64,000 nucleotides of DNA from CAZXCG01 sp964639205 (GCA_964639205.1 CAZXCG010000001.1:1-64000); one strand, 5' to 3'. Shown: positions 50,821 through 59,725, counted from the stretch's first letter. Numbers and translations: made by a program. Notes: generated from the sequence alone by a model not told the origin.

Positions 50821-51881
50821 CAGCCCTTACCTCCTATTCTTTTAATTTCTTCCGCAATTTCGGCAGGAGTTGGAATGATTCCGCCGGTTCTGCCAAAGAA
50901 ATAAACGGGTTTTGCGCAGTTGACCGCAAGCTTAACGTCGTCAACCATTTGCCCCATACTCATTTCAACCGTAAGAAATGCCTTGACCTGCTTTACGTGC
51001 CTGTTAAGCGCCGCTTCGGGAAAAGGCCAAAGGGTTACCGGACGTATGAGCCCTGCCTTGATTCCGGCGTCTCTTGCAATATCCACGGCGCTGTGCGCCA
51101 CGCGTGCGGAAGCGCCGTAGGCGACAACTATTATGTCGGCGTCTTCCGCAAGGTATTCCTCGGCGCGCTGTTCCTTTGACTTGATAACGTCGTAACGTTT
51201 AAAGCGTTCCCTAACCAGATGCTCAAGCTCCTGCGGTGTAAGATAAAGAGAATTTATTACATTATGCTTTCTTTCGTTTTTATGACCGCAGGCAGCCCAA
51301 GGCTTGTCGATTACGGTGTGCGTTTGTTCATCGGGAAACTCCACGGGCTCCATCATCTGACCGAGCATACCGTCGGCAAGAATCATAGCGGGCATTCTGT
51401 ATGTATCGGCAAGATCAAAGGCAGTCCCTACAAGATCGACCATTTCCTGCACCGTAGCCGGAGCAAAAACCAAAATCTGAAAATCTCCGTGTCCGGTTGC
51501 CTTGGTTGCCTGCCAATAATCAGCCTGCGAGGGCTGTATTCCACCCAACCCCGGTCCGCCGCGCTGTACGTTTATTATCAGTGCGGGAAGATCCGAACCC
51601 GCCATATATGAAATTGCTTCTGTTTTAAGGCTTATTCCGGGAGAAGAAGAGGAGGTCATAGCCCTAACTCCGGCGCTTGAAGCCCCAAGAACCATATTGG
51701 CAGCCGCAAGCTCGGATTCGGCTTGCAAGTATGTCCCCCCGACCTTGGGCATCCTTTTAGACATGTAGGCCGCAAGCTCGGTTTGAGGGGTTATAGGATA
51801 GCCGAAAAAATGCTTGCAGCCTGCGCGTATAGCCGCTTCGGCAAGAGCCTCGTTGCCTTTCATCAAAAATCTTTCAGACAT
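50820..51881 (-). CDS. korA: 2-oxoacid:ferredoxin oxidoreductase, alpha subunit
   Basis: The 353-residue alpha subunit contributes the pyrimidine-binding half of the TPP site. It starts FLMKGNEALAEAAIRAGC with the conserved FFGYPITPQTELAAYM and contains NVQRGGPGLGG. I chose the ATG at 51879-51881, with AAAGGAAAGTG upstream; the longer frame overlaps korD. Confidence 0.93.
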   Translation of the reverse strand: MSERFLMKGNEALAEAAIRAGCKHFFGYPITPQTELAAYMSKRMPKVGGTYLQAESELAAANMVLGASSAGVRAMTSSSSPGISLKTEAISYMAGSDLPALIINVQRGGPGLGGIQPSQADYWQATKATGHGDFQILVFAPATVQEMVDLVGTAFDLADTYRMPAMILADGMLGQMMEPVEFPDEQTHTVIDKPWAACGHKNERKHNVINSLYLTPQELEHLVRERFKRYDVIKSKEQRAEEYLAEDADIIVVAYGASARVAHSAVDIARDAGIKAGLIRPVTLWPFPEAALNRHVKQVKAFLTVEMSMGQMVDDVKLAVNCAKPVYFFGRTGGIIPTPAEIAEEIKRIGGKG

Positions 51882-51909
51882 TTTGTTCACTTTCCTTTCA
51901 AGCTTTTTG

Positions 51910-52116
51910 TCAGCGTTCGACAATTATTGCCATATCCGGACACATAATTGCGCAGGAACAGCAGCCGATGCACTTTTGTTCATCGACAAGCTCCGCAGGG
52001 TGATAGCCCTTTGCATTGATTCTTTCCGCAGCAAGGGCGATAATTCCCTTCGGGCAGGCGTTTACACAAAGCTCACACCCTTTACAGGTATTTGTTTTTA
52101 CCGTAATTTTAGGCAT
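51910..52116 (-). CDS. korD: Ferredoxin-type delta subunit of the kor complex
   Basis: This 68-residue protein has two 4Fe-4S motifs, CKGCELCVNACPKG and CIGCCSCAIMCPD, typical of the delta subunit that passes electrons from the catalytic subunits to ferredoxin. The start chosen is the ATG of MPKITVKTNT (52114-52116). It is the first kor gene and follows the P-loop ATPase gene by 36 bases. Confidence 0.92.
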   Translation of the reverse strand: MPKITVKTNTCKGCELCVNACPKGIIALAAERINAKGYHPAELVDEQKCIGCCSCAIMCPDMAIIVER

Positions 52117-52152
52117 TGCAATCACTTCTTTCATCTGTTGTAGCGGCAAAAT

Positions 52153-52818
52153 TTAAAACGGAGGTTTTACAATTATATCAATAGGATAAAGATTCGGTAT
52201 TTTATCGGCAAGCTCTGAAAAGAGCTTATTATTGCACGTGGTGGCGGCAAGGGGCAGCTGCACAAGCCGCGCCGTTTCTTTGGCAAATTCATAGCCCTCG
52301 AGTACTTCCTTGCCGGAGGTATATTCCCCCAAATGAGAATTGTTGACAACATAATCTGCGCTGAGGCGTGAAGCGCCCTCGATTTCCCGCAGGAGCTGCG
52401 CTGCCTGAGCCGGAGTATGAGTCAGCGCGCGAAAGCGGTTTACAAGATACAAAACCTGAAAATCGGTTTGCTTTATCATAGCGGAAAATCTGCCGAGGGC
52501 AAGCGCGCCCATGTCGTCTCCTCCGACGTCAAAAATAATTTTGCTCCCGCTTTTTGAAAAAACGGAATAAATTTGTGCGGGCAGAGACGGTAAATCCAAA
52601 TTAGAATCGGCAAATTGAGTCGCAATCAGCTCAACTCCGTTTTCCTTCAGCAAGTGAGAATATCCGCCGCTGCGGAAATACGGATTAACCACGTCAAGGT
52701 CAACCACCGCCGTTTTTTCGCCTTTCTGCGCGGAATCCAAAGCAAGATTTAAAACAAGGTTTGTCTTGCCGGTTCCGTAATGCCCGCAAACAATATTAAT
52801 ATTCTTTAATGGAATCAT
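52153..52818 (-). CDS. P-loop ATPase of the MinD/ParA type, linked to kor genes
   Basis: The 221-residue protein has a Walker A motif GHYGTGKT near residue 12 and a Walker B-like segment VVDLDVVNPYFRS near residue 40, followed by FDVGGDDMGA. It is soluble and lacks the CxxC of Mrp/Nbp35 iron-sulfur scaffolds. It lies directly before korD on the same strand, so an accessory role for the oxidoreductase (assembly or regulation) is a reasonable guess, but unproven. I do not recognise a named gene. AAGGTGAT lies 12 bases before the ATG. Confidence 0.78.
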   Translation of the reverse strand: MIPLKNINIVCGHYGTGKTNLVLNLALDSAQKGEKTAVVDLDVVNPYFRSGGYSHLLKENGVELIATQFADSNLDLPSLPAQIYSVFSKSGSKIIFDVGGDDMGALALGRFSAMIKQTDFQVLYLVNRFRALTHTPAQAAQLLREIEGASRLSADYVVNNSHLGEYTSGKEVLEGYEFAKETARLVQLPLAATTCNNKLFSELADKIPNLYPIDIIVKPPF

Positions 52819-52937
52819 AATGGATAGATCACCTTAAAAAGCTTTAAGCAAGCAGTGTTTTCAGGCTTAAAAATTTATCTGCCTTGTCAAAAAACAAAGC
52901 AACCCAAAAGCAGTGCGATAACCCCCGGAACAAAAAG

Positions 52938-53429
52938 TCAATTAAACAGCCCTTTAATAAAGGAAGTAATGAAATCTGTTCCGAAAACGGCAAGAGCGAC
53001 AAGAGCAAGAAAAGCAATGGCGGAAACAACTCTGATCGTCGTTCTTTTGGCGGCGCCGAGTTTACTTTCGCTTTTTTTCAAAAAACTGTTTGTTTGCTCG
53101 GCAATCTGCGCTTCCGTACAGTCGTCTGACAAGGCCGAGATCCCTATGCAAAGCTTTACCGCCTGCGAATAATATGCTATCGGGATTAAAATATCGGCTT
53201 TTGTAACGGATGGGGACATTTGTTCCGGCATTTTTTCACAATAAGAAACGGAAAAAGGTATGCCGGCGTCTGTTAAAGCAGCTTCTACCCTTTCCCTTTC
53301 AAAGCTCTCCGCGGTTAATAGAACCGCGGGAGTATCCGGGTCGGTAACATCTTCAAGCGTCTGCCCGCAGAGCGAGCAGACATCTTCCCCGTTTTGGTAC
53401 AGCCTTTTGCATGAGGCGCAATGCTTCAT
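52938..53429 (-). CDS. Zinc-ribbon protein with C-terminal membrane anchor
   Basis: The 163-residue product has an N-terminal zinc ribbon (CASCKRLY and CSLCGQ), a middle domain reminiscent of small DUF2007-type signal domains (LLTAESFERERVEAALTDAGIPF), and a membrane helix at about 132-152. Function unknown. A sigma-A promoter is predicted at 53496-53524. It precedes the P-loop ATPase gene by 119 bases. Confidence 0.7.
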   Translation of the reverse strand: MKHCASCKRLYQNGEDVCSLCGQTLEDVTDPDTPAVLLTAESFERERVEAALTDAGIPFSVSYCEKMPEQMSPSVTKADILIPIAYYSQAVKLCIGISALSDDCTEAQIAEQTNSFLKKSESKLGAAKRTTIRVVSAIAFLALVALAVFGTDFITSFIKGLFN

Positions 53430-53495
53430 TTCATCACATCGATTACTCTTAAAATTTTACGAACCAATACAGCGCGGTAATTATGTACCGTATAA

Positions 53496-53524
53496 ATTAT
53501 ATCAGATTGCTTAGACAAAATCAA
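53496..53524 (-). promoter_or_regulatory. Predicted sigma-A promoter for the zinc-ribbon gene
   Basis: TTGATT (53519-53524), 17 bases and TATAAT (53496-53501) lie on the minus strand, about 65 bases upstream of the ATG. Confidence 0.7.
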
Positions 53525-53568
53525 CACGCAGAAGGGGGGAAAGTCCGTGAAAGCATATCAGTCTTTAA

Positions 53569-54597
53569 TTAAAGCTTTTCGGCTATGCTGTATATCAGGC
53601 GTTCGGTTTTTTCCCATCCGAGGCAGGGGTCGGTGATAGATTTACCGTAAACGCCGCCGCCGATTTTTTGGCAGCCGTCTTCGATGTAGCTTTCTATCAT
53701 AAGACCTTTAAGCATTGTTTTTATTTCACTTGAATGAGAGCGGCTGTAAAGGACGTCCATGCTGATACGGATTTGCTCCAAATATTTTTTGCCCGAATTT
53801 GAATGGTTTGCATCTACAATGACCGCGGGATTTTTGTATTTACCGTTGCAATAGCTTTCGTACAGACCGATTAAATCCTCGTAGTGGTAATTAGGATGAG
53901 TTTGCCCGTGCTTATTAACCCAGCCGCGCAAAATGGCGTGAGCAAAGGGATTTCCGCTGCTTTCAACCTCCCAGCCTCTGTAAAGGAAGGTGTGCGGGCA
54001 CTGAGCGGCGGTAATGGAATTAAGCATAATGGAAAAATCCCCGCCCGTGGGGTTTTTCATACCTACGGGGATGTCCAATCCGCTTGCGACAAGACGGTGC
54101 TGCTGGTTTTCCACAGAGCGCGCGCCGACGGCAACATATCCGAGAACGTCGGAAAGATAGCGGTAATTCTCGGGATAAAGCATTTCGTCGGCGCAGGTCA
54201 TACCGCTTTCTTCTATCGCTTTGATATGAAGTCTGCGAATGGCGATTAAGCCCTTGAGCATATCGGGCGAGGTTTCCGGATTTGGCTGGTGCGCCATACC
54301 CTTGTACCCTTCGCCGGTGGTTCTGGGCTTATTGGTATAGATACGTGGAATAACAAAAATTTTATCTTTGACCCTTTCGGCGGCGCGCGAAAGACGTTGA
54401 ACGTAATCCAAAACCGAGGTTTCGTTGTCTGCCGAGCAGGGACCGATAATCAAAAGAAAGCGGTCGTCATTTCCGCACAAAATATCTTTGATCTGAGCGT
54501 CGCGGGTTTGCTTGATTGCGGCAGATTCGGCAGTTATGGGGAACATGGACTTGATTTCCTGCGGGATTGGAAGCTTTCTCTTAAAATTCATTTGCAT
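53569..54597 (-). CDS. 3-deoxy-7-phosphoheptulonate synthase, type I
   Basis: DAHP synthase condenses phosphoenolpyruvate and erythrose 4-phosphate, the entry step of aromatic amino acid synthesis. The 342-residue protein is of the AroF/G/H type: LIIGPCSADNETS, IPRIYTNKPRTTGEGYKG, VGARSVENQQHR, MKNPTGGD and VDANHSNSGKK. Such enzymes are usually feedback-inhibited by one aromatic amino acid; which one cannot be told. AAAGGA precedes the ATG. An inverted repeat overlaps its promoter. Confidence 0.96.
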   Translation of the reverse strand: MQMNFKRKLPIPQEIKSMFPITAESAAIKQTRDAQIKDILCGNDDRFLLIIGPCSADNETSVLDYVQRLSRAAERVKDKIFVIPRIYTNKPRTTGEGYKGMAHQPNPETSPDMLKGLIAIRRLHIKAIEESGMTCADEMLYPENYRYLSDVLGYVAVGARSVENQQHRLVASGLDIPVGMKNPTGGDFSIMLNSITAAQCPHTFLYRGWEVESSGNPFAHAILRGWVNKHGQTHPNYHYEDLIGLYESYCNGKYKNPAVIVDANHSNSGKKYLEQIRISMDVLYSRSHSSEIKTMLKGLMIESYIEDGCQKIGGGVYGKSITDPCLGWEKTERLIYSIAEKL

Positions 54598-54640
54598 AAA
54601 TAAATCCTTTCGTAACAGTCAGCCGTTAAAATTATGGATT

Positions 54641-54672
54641 ATTATAACACTTGATATAAGAAAAATCAAGTG
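54641..54672 (-). promoter_or_regulatory. DAHP synthase promoter with overlapping inverted repeat
   Basis: TTGATT (54664-54669), 17 bases and TATAAT (54641-54646) form a good sigma-A promoter on the minus strand. A perfect 8-bp inverted repeat CACTTGAT-N9-ATCAAGTG (54648-54672) covers the -35 box and the spacer, the position of a repressor operator. Confidence 0.7.
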
Positions 54673-54717
54673 CGGCAAAAGCGCCTTTAAAATCCGCAGC
54701 AAATTTGCGCCGGGGAT

Positions 54718-54746
54718 TTTACTTTTATAAAATCTTATGTTAATAT
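54718..54746 (+). promoter_or_regulatory. Predicted promoter for the PHP phosphatase gene
   Basis: TTTACT (54718-54723), 17 bases and TAATAT (54741-54746) lie on the plus strand, about 70 bases before the ATG. Confidence 0.45.
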
Positions 54747-54817
54747 ATTAGTGAGGCGTTTTGTTTATGAAAGCTTATGTATATTAAAAACCCCTAAATC
54801 AAGAAAAGAGGATATTT

Positions 54818-55642
54818 ATGCTTGTTTGCGATAATCACATTCATTCTTACCGTTCCTTTGACGCTCAAAATTCTGTTGAAGAAATTTGCAAAGCAGCAAT
54901 CGAAAAGGGAATGTATTCGGTAACAATAACCGATCACTGCGAGGCTGACGGAATAAAAGACGGTGAAAACTGCGAATACGGCAGCTTTGCAGAGCGTATC
55001 CCGGCAAGCTTGCGCGATACTAAAGCATGTGCTGAAAAATATAAGGACAAGCTAAAGGTATTTACCGGAGTTGAAATTGGACAGGCTATTTATGCCCCCG
55101 ACGATATTCCAAAAGCAGTCTGCCTTGAAAACGTCGATTTCGTTTTGGGTTCGATTCACAATTTAGAGCGAGAGCGCGATTTTTACTACCTAAAATATAC
55201 GGAAGAAAATATTTACGAATATCTTAAAAAATATTTTGAAACGGTTTTGCGCCTTGCCGAATGGAACGGGTTTGACAGTCTTGCGCACCTCACCTACCCC
55301 TTGCGCTACATCTGCGAGCAGACCGACTATGTATTTGATCCGAAGCCATTCCAAAAAACTCTGGACGCAATTTTCACCGTGCTTGTTAAAAACGAACGCG
55401 CGCTGGAAATCAACACCTCCGGGCTGCGAATGCCGCTGTCGCAAACGATGCCCGAGCTCAGAGAAGTATACCGCTTCCGTCAGCTGGGCGGGCAGTATAT
55501 TACTTTTGGGAGCGACGCACACAATACCGCTGATTTGGGCGCGGGGATAATTACCGCTGCGGAAATAGCATACGAATGCGGATTCGGGCAATATTATATT
55601 TACGAGCGCCGCACCCCGGCGGCAATTGAGATACGGCTTTAA
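54818..55642 (+). CDS. PHP-domain phosphatase, histidinol-phosphatase type
   Basis: The 274-residue protein is a PHP-family metallophosphoesterase. Its ligand motifs are HIHS (H7, H9), ITDHCEAD, GSIHNL and the C-terminal GSDAHN. The closest named family is the HisK-type histidinol-phosphatase of Firmicutes, but no histidine genes are nearby and PHP domains have other substrates. AAAAGAGG lies just before the ATG. It ends at the bidirectional terminator 55684-55728. Confidence 0.85.
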   Translation: MLVCDNHIHSYRSFDAQNSVEEICKAAIEKGMYSVTITDHCEADGIKDGENCEYGSFAERIPASLRDTKACAEKYKDKLKVFTGVEIGQAIYAPDDIPKAVCLENVDFVLGSIHNLERERDFYYLKYTEENIYEYLKKYFETVLRLAEWNGFDSLAHLTYPLRYICEQTDYVFDPKPFQKTLDAIFTVLVKNERALEINTSGLRMPLSQTMPELREVYRFRQLGGQYITFGSDAHNTADLGAGIITAAEIAYECGFGQYYIYERRTPAAIEIRL

Positions 55643-55683
55643 CAAAAAATTAATCAAAGCGGCGCGGCGCTTTCTGTATAAAT

Positions 55684-55728
55684 AACCGAACCGGCGGAAT
55701 CAAAAAAATTGACTCCGCCGGTTCGGTT
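55684..55728. terminator. Bidirectional terminator between the PHP gene and htrA
   Basis: A perfect 15-bp stem (AACCGAACCGGCGGA/TCCGCCGGTTCGGTT) with AT-rich flanks on both sides lies between two convergent genes. Confidence 0.85.
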
Positions 55729-55778
55729 AAAATATTAGAAATGAAATGGAAAATGATGAAAGCAAATTTAAGGATAAA

Positions 55779-57530
55779 TCAGAATCCGAATTTATCGAGA
55801 ATATCTTTTAAAATACTTTTAGAGCTGCCGTTGTCCTGCGTACCTTCCGAGGATCCTGAAGAATAATTATCGAGTGAACTGTCGTTTGATGAAATGCCAT
55901 CGGGGATATCCTCCTGAAGGACAACCGAAAGAGTTCCGGTACGTCCGTTCCTTGAAACTTCAATTTCGAGAGTATCTCCTACCGAAACGGTGTCCATAAA
56001 ATTTACAACTTCTTCCGAGGCTGAAATTTCGGCGCCGTTAATTGAAATTATTCGGTCGCCGCTTTGCAGACCCGCATTAGAGGCGTTTGAATTAAGATCG
56101 ACGCTTGAAACATAACAGCCCAATTCGGAAACGCCGTACATCATAGCCATTTGTGAAGATGTAACGTCTACCAGAGTAACGCCGAGCGACACTCTGCCGC
56201 GGACATATCCGTACTGCATAAGGTCATCCAATACATCGAGAACATCGTTTATCGGAATGGCAAAGCCGAGCCCCTCTATTGTAGTGTCAACGGATTTTGC
56301 AACAATCACTCCTACCAATTCACCTTGAGAGTTAAACATACCGCCGCCGGAGTTTCCGGGGTTGATGGCAGCGTTTGTCTGAAGCAGGTTTCTGGTTTGT
56401 CCGTCGATGGTAACGTCGCGGTCAAGAGCGCTTATAATACCGTCTGTAACCGTTCCGCCGAGCTGCCCAAGCGGATTGCCGATTACAACAGTTTTATCGC
56501 CTACTTTTAAAGTTGAGGAATCGCCGAAGACAGCAACGGTGAGCTCTTCTTCAGGTTCAATCTTCAGCAGGGCAATATCGACTTCCGAGTCTGTTCCTAT
56601 CAGGGTTGCGCTGTAATCGTTGCCGTCGCGCAGAGTAACGGTTATTGTGCTTGCGCCGTCTATAACGTGGTTATTTGTGATAATATAGCCGTCGTCTGAA
56701 ATAATTACGCCGCTTCCGGCTCCGGAGCTTATATATTGCTGGTAGTAAGGAGAAGTTTCGACAACCTCCGTAACGATTTCAACGACACTGTCGGCCGTCA
56801 TTTCGCTGATTTGAGTTGTTGTAAGCTCCGCTGTGTCTGAAGAGCTTGGCGTCGCCGTAGTAACGACCTTGTTTATTGTAAGTCCGTCGGACGGGCTTGA
56901 TTTGTTCAATGAATTTGCAAGCATTCCGCCGCCGAAGCCCAAAACTGCCGAAGCAAAAACAGTTACGGCTATAATCAGCACAAGACTTGAAACGGCAATC
57001 TGCTTTGTGTTCTTTTTCTTTTTTGCTTTACGATTAGTCCCGTTCGGCTGTGCCTGATAATACGGATTTTGCGGGTAAGCGTTTTTGTTATAATCGGTTC
57101 CGTAAGTATTGTATTTTGGCGCGCCGTTTTGCACAGGATACTGAGCATAGGGAGAATTTGCCTGCGTATTTCGACCTTGATGATATTCGTAATCGGGATT
57201 CTGAGCCGGAGCGCTCCGACTGTCGGCAGCGGTTTGATAATTTTCCCCGAAAGCATATTCGCTTTGAGTGTTTTTATAATCATATTCTTTCTGCGAATCC
57301 GAATTAACATTCTGTGCAGCGTCTGACGGCTGCGCTTCTTCTTTAGGCTCCGCTACGGAAAAAGAGCTTTGCGACCGAAATTCGTCCACTGCTTCAGAAT
57401 CGGAGTGTGGAAATCCGTCGGTCTGAGCAGAACGGTTGTTTATTTCTTCCTCCGGCTTTTCGGTCGGCTGATTTAAATTCTCATATCCGTTATTATCCTC
57501 ATATCCATTATTATAATTGTTTTCTGACAT
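55779..57530 (-). CDS. HtrA-type serine protease with PDZ domain
   Basis: HtrA/DegP proteases degrade misfolded proteins outside the membrane. The 583-residue product has a long hydrophilic cytoplasmic part rich in Asn, Gln and Tyr (about 1-165), one membrane helix at about 180-205, a trypsin-like domain with the triad H288, D318 and S394 (NPGNSGGG), and one PDZ domain (about 455-545). The start is the ATG at 57528-57530 with GGGAGG upstream; an upstream in-frame start lacks a ribosome-binding site. The leader contains a truncated repeat copy. Confidence 0.95.
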   Translation of the reverse strand: MSENNYNNGYEDNNGYENLNQPTEKPEEEINNRSAQTDGFPHSDSEAVDEFRSQSSFSVAEPKEEAQPSDAAQNVNSDSQKEYDYKNTQSEYAFGENYQTAADSRSAPAQNPDYEYHQGRNTQANSPYAQYPVQNGAPKYNTYGTDYNKNAYPQNPYYQAQPNGTNRKAKKKKNTKQIAVSSLVLIIAVTVFASAVLGFGGGMLANSLNKSSPSDGLTINKVVTTATPSSSDTAELTTTQISEMTADSVVEIVTEVVETSPYYQQYISSGAGSGVIISDDGYIITNNHVIDGASTITVTLRDGNDYSATLIGTDSEVDIALLKIEPEEELTVAVFGDSSTLKVGDKTVVIGNPLGQLGGTVTDGIISALDRDVTIDGQTRNLLQTNAAINPGNSGGGMFNSQGELVGVIVAKSVDTTIEGLGFAIPINDVLDVLDDLMQYGYVRGRVSLGVTLVDVTSSQMAMMYGVSELGCYVSSVDLNSNASNAGLQSGDRIISINGAEISASEEVVNFMDTVSVGDTLEIEVSRNGRTGTLSVVLQEDIPDGISSNDSSLDNYSSGSSEGTQDNGSSKSILKDILDKFGF

Positions 57531-57589
57531 AAATTTACCTCCCGGCAATATTGCTGCATTTTTGTTGAGTTTTAAATCGGGGCGGCGCT

Positions 57590-57633
57590 CTGTCAAGCTT
57601 GCTTGAAGCGGTCGCCGCCGCCTTTATGTTATA
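57590..57633 (-). repeat. Dispersed intergenic repeat, truncated copy 5
   Basis: Read on the minus strand, TATAACATAAAGGCGGCGG is followed by CTTCAAGCAAGCTTGACA. It keeps the TATAAC head, the second palindrome arm and the TTCAAGCAAGC segment, but lacks the first arm. It lies in the 225-base gap upstream of htrA. Confidence 0.5.
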
Positions 57634-57755
57634 TACTACGGCTGTAAAGTGAAAATAAAATGAACTCGTATTGAAGAATATTTGACATTTTTGTTTAAAT
57701 CCGAGGAAGTTTGCGGTGCGGGTCTTCTTTAAGCGCCTTGAATTTTAAAAGCAAA

Positions 57756-58265
57756 TCAGTATAGAATCAGGCGAACCGTAAGTACCGAAAGAACCGCCGC
57801 GACAACATCCGCAAAAAGCGCGCAGAACAAGGTGTGCCGTGTTTTGGTTATGCCGACGCTTGAATAGTAAACCGTAACGGCGTAAAAAGTAGTTTCGGTA
57901 GAGCCGGACATAACGGAAGCTATTTGCCCTACAATGCTGTCAGGGGAAAAATCGCGGAAAATCGAGGTTAAAATAGCAGCACTGCCGCTGCCGGAAACGG
58001 GTCTGAGCAAAGCCATGGGAATTACTTCCTTCGGAACGCCGAGAGCCCCGCAAAGAGGCGACAAAAACACGCTTAACGCTTCAAGCAGTCCGCTCGCCTT
58101 AAGCATATTTACCGCCGCTACAATTCCGATAAGCGTCGGAGCTAAGGAAAACATTGTGCTTAAACCGCATTTGGCTCCGGACAGAAAACAGTCGAAAACC
58201 GGAATCTTTTTGAAAAGCCCAAAGCCGATTATTACCAAAACCACCGAGATTATTATATAAAACAA
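57756..58265 (-). CDS. spmB: Spore maturation protein B
   Basis: SpmB is a membrane protein with the nucleoside-recognition (gate) domain that is needed, with SpmA, for spore-core dehydration. The 169-residue protein has several membrane helices and the family segment PVSGSGSAAILTSIFRD. The start is a TTG (58263-58265) with GGAG upstream. It follows spmA by 66 bases. Confidence 0.92.
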   Translation of the reverse strand: MFYIIISVVLVIIGFGLFKKIPVFDCFLSGAKCGLSTMFSLAPTLIGIVAAVNMLKASGLLEALSVFLSPLCGALGVPKEVIPMALLRPVSGSGSAAILTSIFRDFSPDSIVGQIASVMSGSTETTFYAVTVYYSSVGITKTRHTLFCALFADVVAAVLSVLTVRLILY

Positions 58266-58331
58266 GCATATCAGCTCCCAAAGCGTTTAATAAGCTCTTC
58301 GCTATTTTAAACAGCAATAACGAAATGCGCC

Positions 58332-58937
58332 CTATTCCTCTGCGCTGCTGAGTTTCAAACGCGTTGTTTTTGCATTCAAAAGCGCGGCAAGAAATATTCC
58401 GCATAAAAGGGCGCCGAGGCTGCTTATCCAAATGCATGGCAAAACAGAATAAGGATCGGAGCTTCCGTAATTACTGCGCAGTGTCAAAAGGGTTGTCGGG
58501 ATTATTTGCAGCGAGGCTGTGTTCATAACAATAAACAAAACCATGGAATTTCCGGCGGCGGTTCTGTCGGGATTTTTTCTTTGCATTTCTTTCATAGCGC
58601 TAATCCCGAGCGGAGTTGCCGCGTTGCCCAGACCCAAGAGATTTGCGCTTATATTCATAGAGATAAAGTGAAAAGCCTTTGAATCGGGGTCAATATCTTT
58701 AAAAATACGCTTCAGCACAGGTGCAAACAGCTTTGCAAGCATAGCTGTTATTCCGGCTTTTTCGGCAATCTCCATCATTCCGCTCCAAAAGCACAGCATT
58801 CCGGTTAAAGACAAAACAAGCTCGACTCCGCCCTGAGCTCCTTTAAAAAGAGCGTCAGTCACTTCGTTTGACGTTCCCGCAAAAAAGGAATATAAAATAC
58901 TTACGGCTATCATACCGCCCCAAATAAAATTAAGCAT
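58332..58937 (-). CDS. spmA: Spore maturation protein A
   Basis: The 201-residue membrane protein is SpmA: it starts LNFIWGGMIAVSILYSFFAG and contains NLLGLGNAATPLGISAMKEM. It acts with SpmB during spore formation, in the spore-coat or mother-cell stage. GGGGGACAG precedes the ATG. The pair spmA-spmB is standard. Confidence 0.94.
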   Translation of the reverse strand: MLNFIWGGMIAVSILYSFFAGTSNEVTDALFKGAQGGVELVLSLTGMLCFWSGMMEIAEKAGITAMLAKLFAPVLKRIFKDIDPDSKAFHFISMNISANLLGLGNAATPLGISAMKEMQRKNPDRTAAGNSMVLFIVMNTASLQIIPTTLLTLRSNYGSSDPYSVLPCIWISSLGALLCGIFLAALLNAKTTRLKLSSAEE

Positions 58938-59001
58938 TATCTGTCCCCCAAAAAATAATACCGAAGCAGCTTAAGAATTCAATGCAGCGGGAAATATCAT
59001 A

Positions 59002-59030
59002 TTGACAAAAGCTATACAGTTTAGTAAAAT
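59002..59030 (+). promoter_or_regulatory. Predicted sigma-A promoter for the dCMP deaminase gene
   Basis: A perfect TTGACA (59002-59007), 17 bases and TAAAAT (59025-59030) lie on the plus strand. A further TATAAT-like box lies nearer the gene. Confidence 0.65.
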
Positions 59031-59111
59031 TGCATTGACGGATACTCAAGCGCCTAACCGCATTTTGCGGTAAACGTGATACTTTATATATAATTATTTT
59101 ATGGTGATGGT

Positions 59112-59600
59112 ATGACAAGAATCGATAAACAAAATTACTATTTGGATATTGCCGAAACGGTTATTGAAAGAGGGACATGCTTGCGCCGTAATTTCGGAGC
59201 TATAATTGTTAAAAACGATCAGATCGTTTCAACCGGATATGTCGGCGCGCCGAGGGGCAGAAAAAATTGCTGCGACCTTGGGTATTGCACACGCGCCGCG
59301 CGTAATATTCCGCGCGGCGAGCGTTATGAGCTTTGCCGAAGCGTTCATGCGGAAGCAAACGCAATAATCCACGCTTCGCGCGACCGAATGCTCGGCTCCG
59401 TACTCTACCTTGTCGGGAAAGACGCTTCTACCGGCGAATATGTTGAGAACGCCAATGCCTGCGCTATGTGCAAGCGAATGATTATAAACGCCGGCATTGA
59501 AAAGGTAATTGTACGCGACAGCAAAAGCGAGTATCGCACAATTTACGTAAAGGACTGGATAGATAACGACGATTCCCTGAGTGCAGAGCTCGGATACTGA
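59112..59600 (+). CDS. dCMP deaminase family protein
   Basis: The 162-residue enzyme has the zinc motifs of cytidine/deoxycytidylate deaminases, SVHAEANAII and CAMCKRMI. The usual proline before the first cysteine of the second motif is alanine. The length and the extra N-terminal cysteines (CCDLGYC) fit the dCMP deaminase/ComEB group, which supplies dUMP for dTMP synthesis. It is one of the few plus-strand genes and stands alone, divergent from spmA. Confidence 0.88.
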   Translation: MTRIDKQNYYLDIAETVIERGTCLRRNFGAIIVKNDQIVSTGYVGAPRGRKNCCDLGYCTRAARNIPRGERYELCRSVHAEANAIIHASRDRMLGSVLYLVGKDASTGEYVENANACAMCKRMIINAGIEKVIVRDSKSEYRTIYVKDWIDNDDSLSAELGY

Positions 59601-59677
59601 TAACACGCTTTCGGAAAAATAAAACGCTTTAAATAAAACCGGACGCTTACAAACAAAATTACAAACAAAAACGGCAA

Positions 59678-59725
59678 AAATAAAAACAGTGCAGGAAGCA
59701 ACAAGCTTTTGCGCTGTTTTTATTT
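59678..59725. terminator. Bidirectional terminator between the dCMP deaminase gene and secF
   Basis: A 17-bp stem (AAATAAAAACAGTGC-type arm with one G-T pair) has A-rich sequence before it and T-rich sequence after it on both strands, between two convergent genes. Confidence 0.7.

Noticed and set aside
58955..58982. TTGAAT-16-TATTAT upstream of spmA as a promoter
   Set aside because: It would start transcription inside the ribosome-binding site, and spm genes are normally sigma-E dependent.
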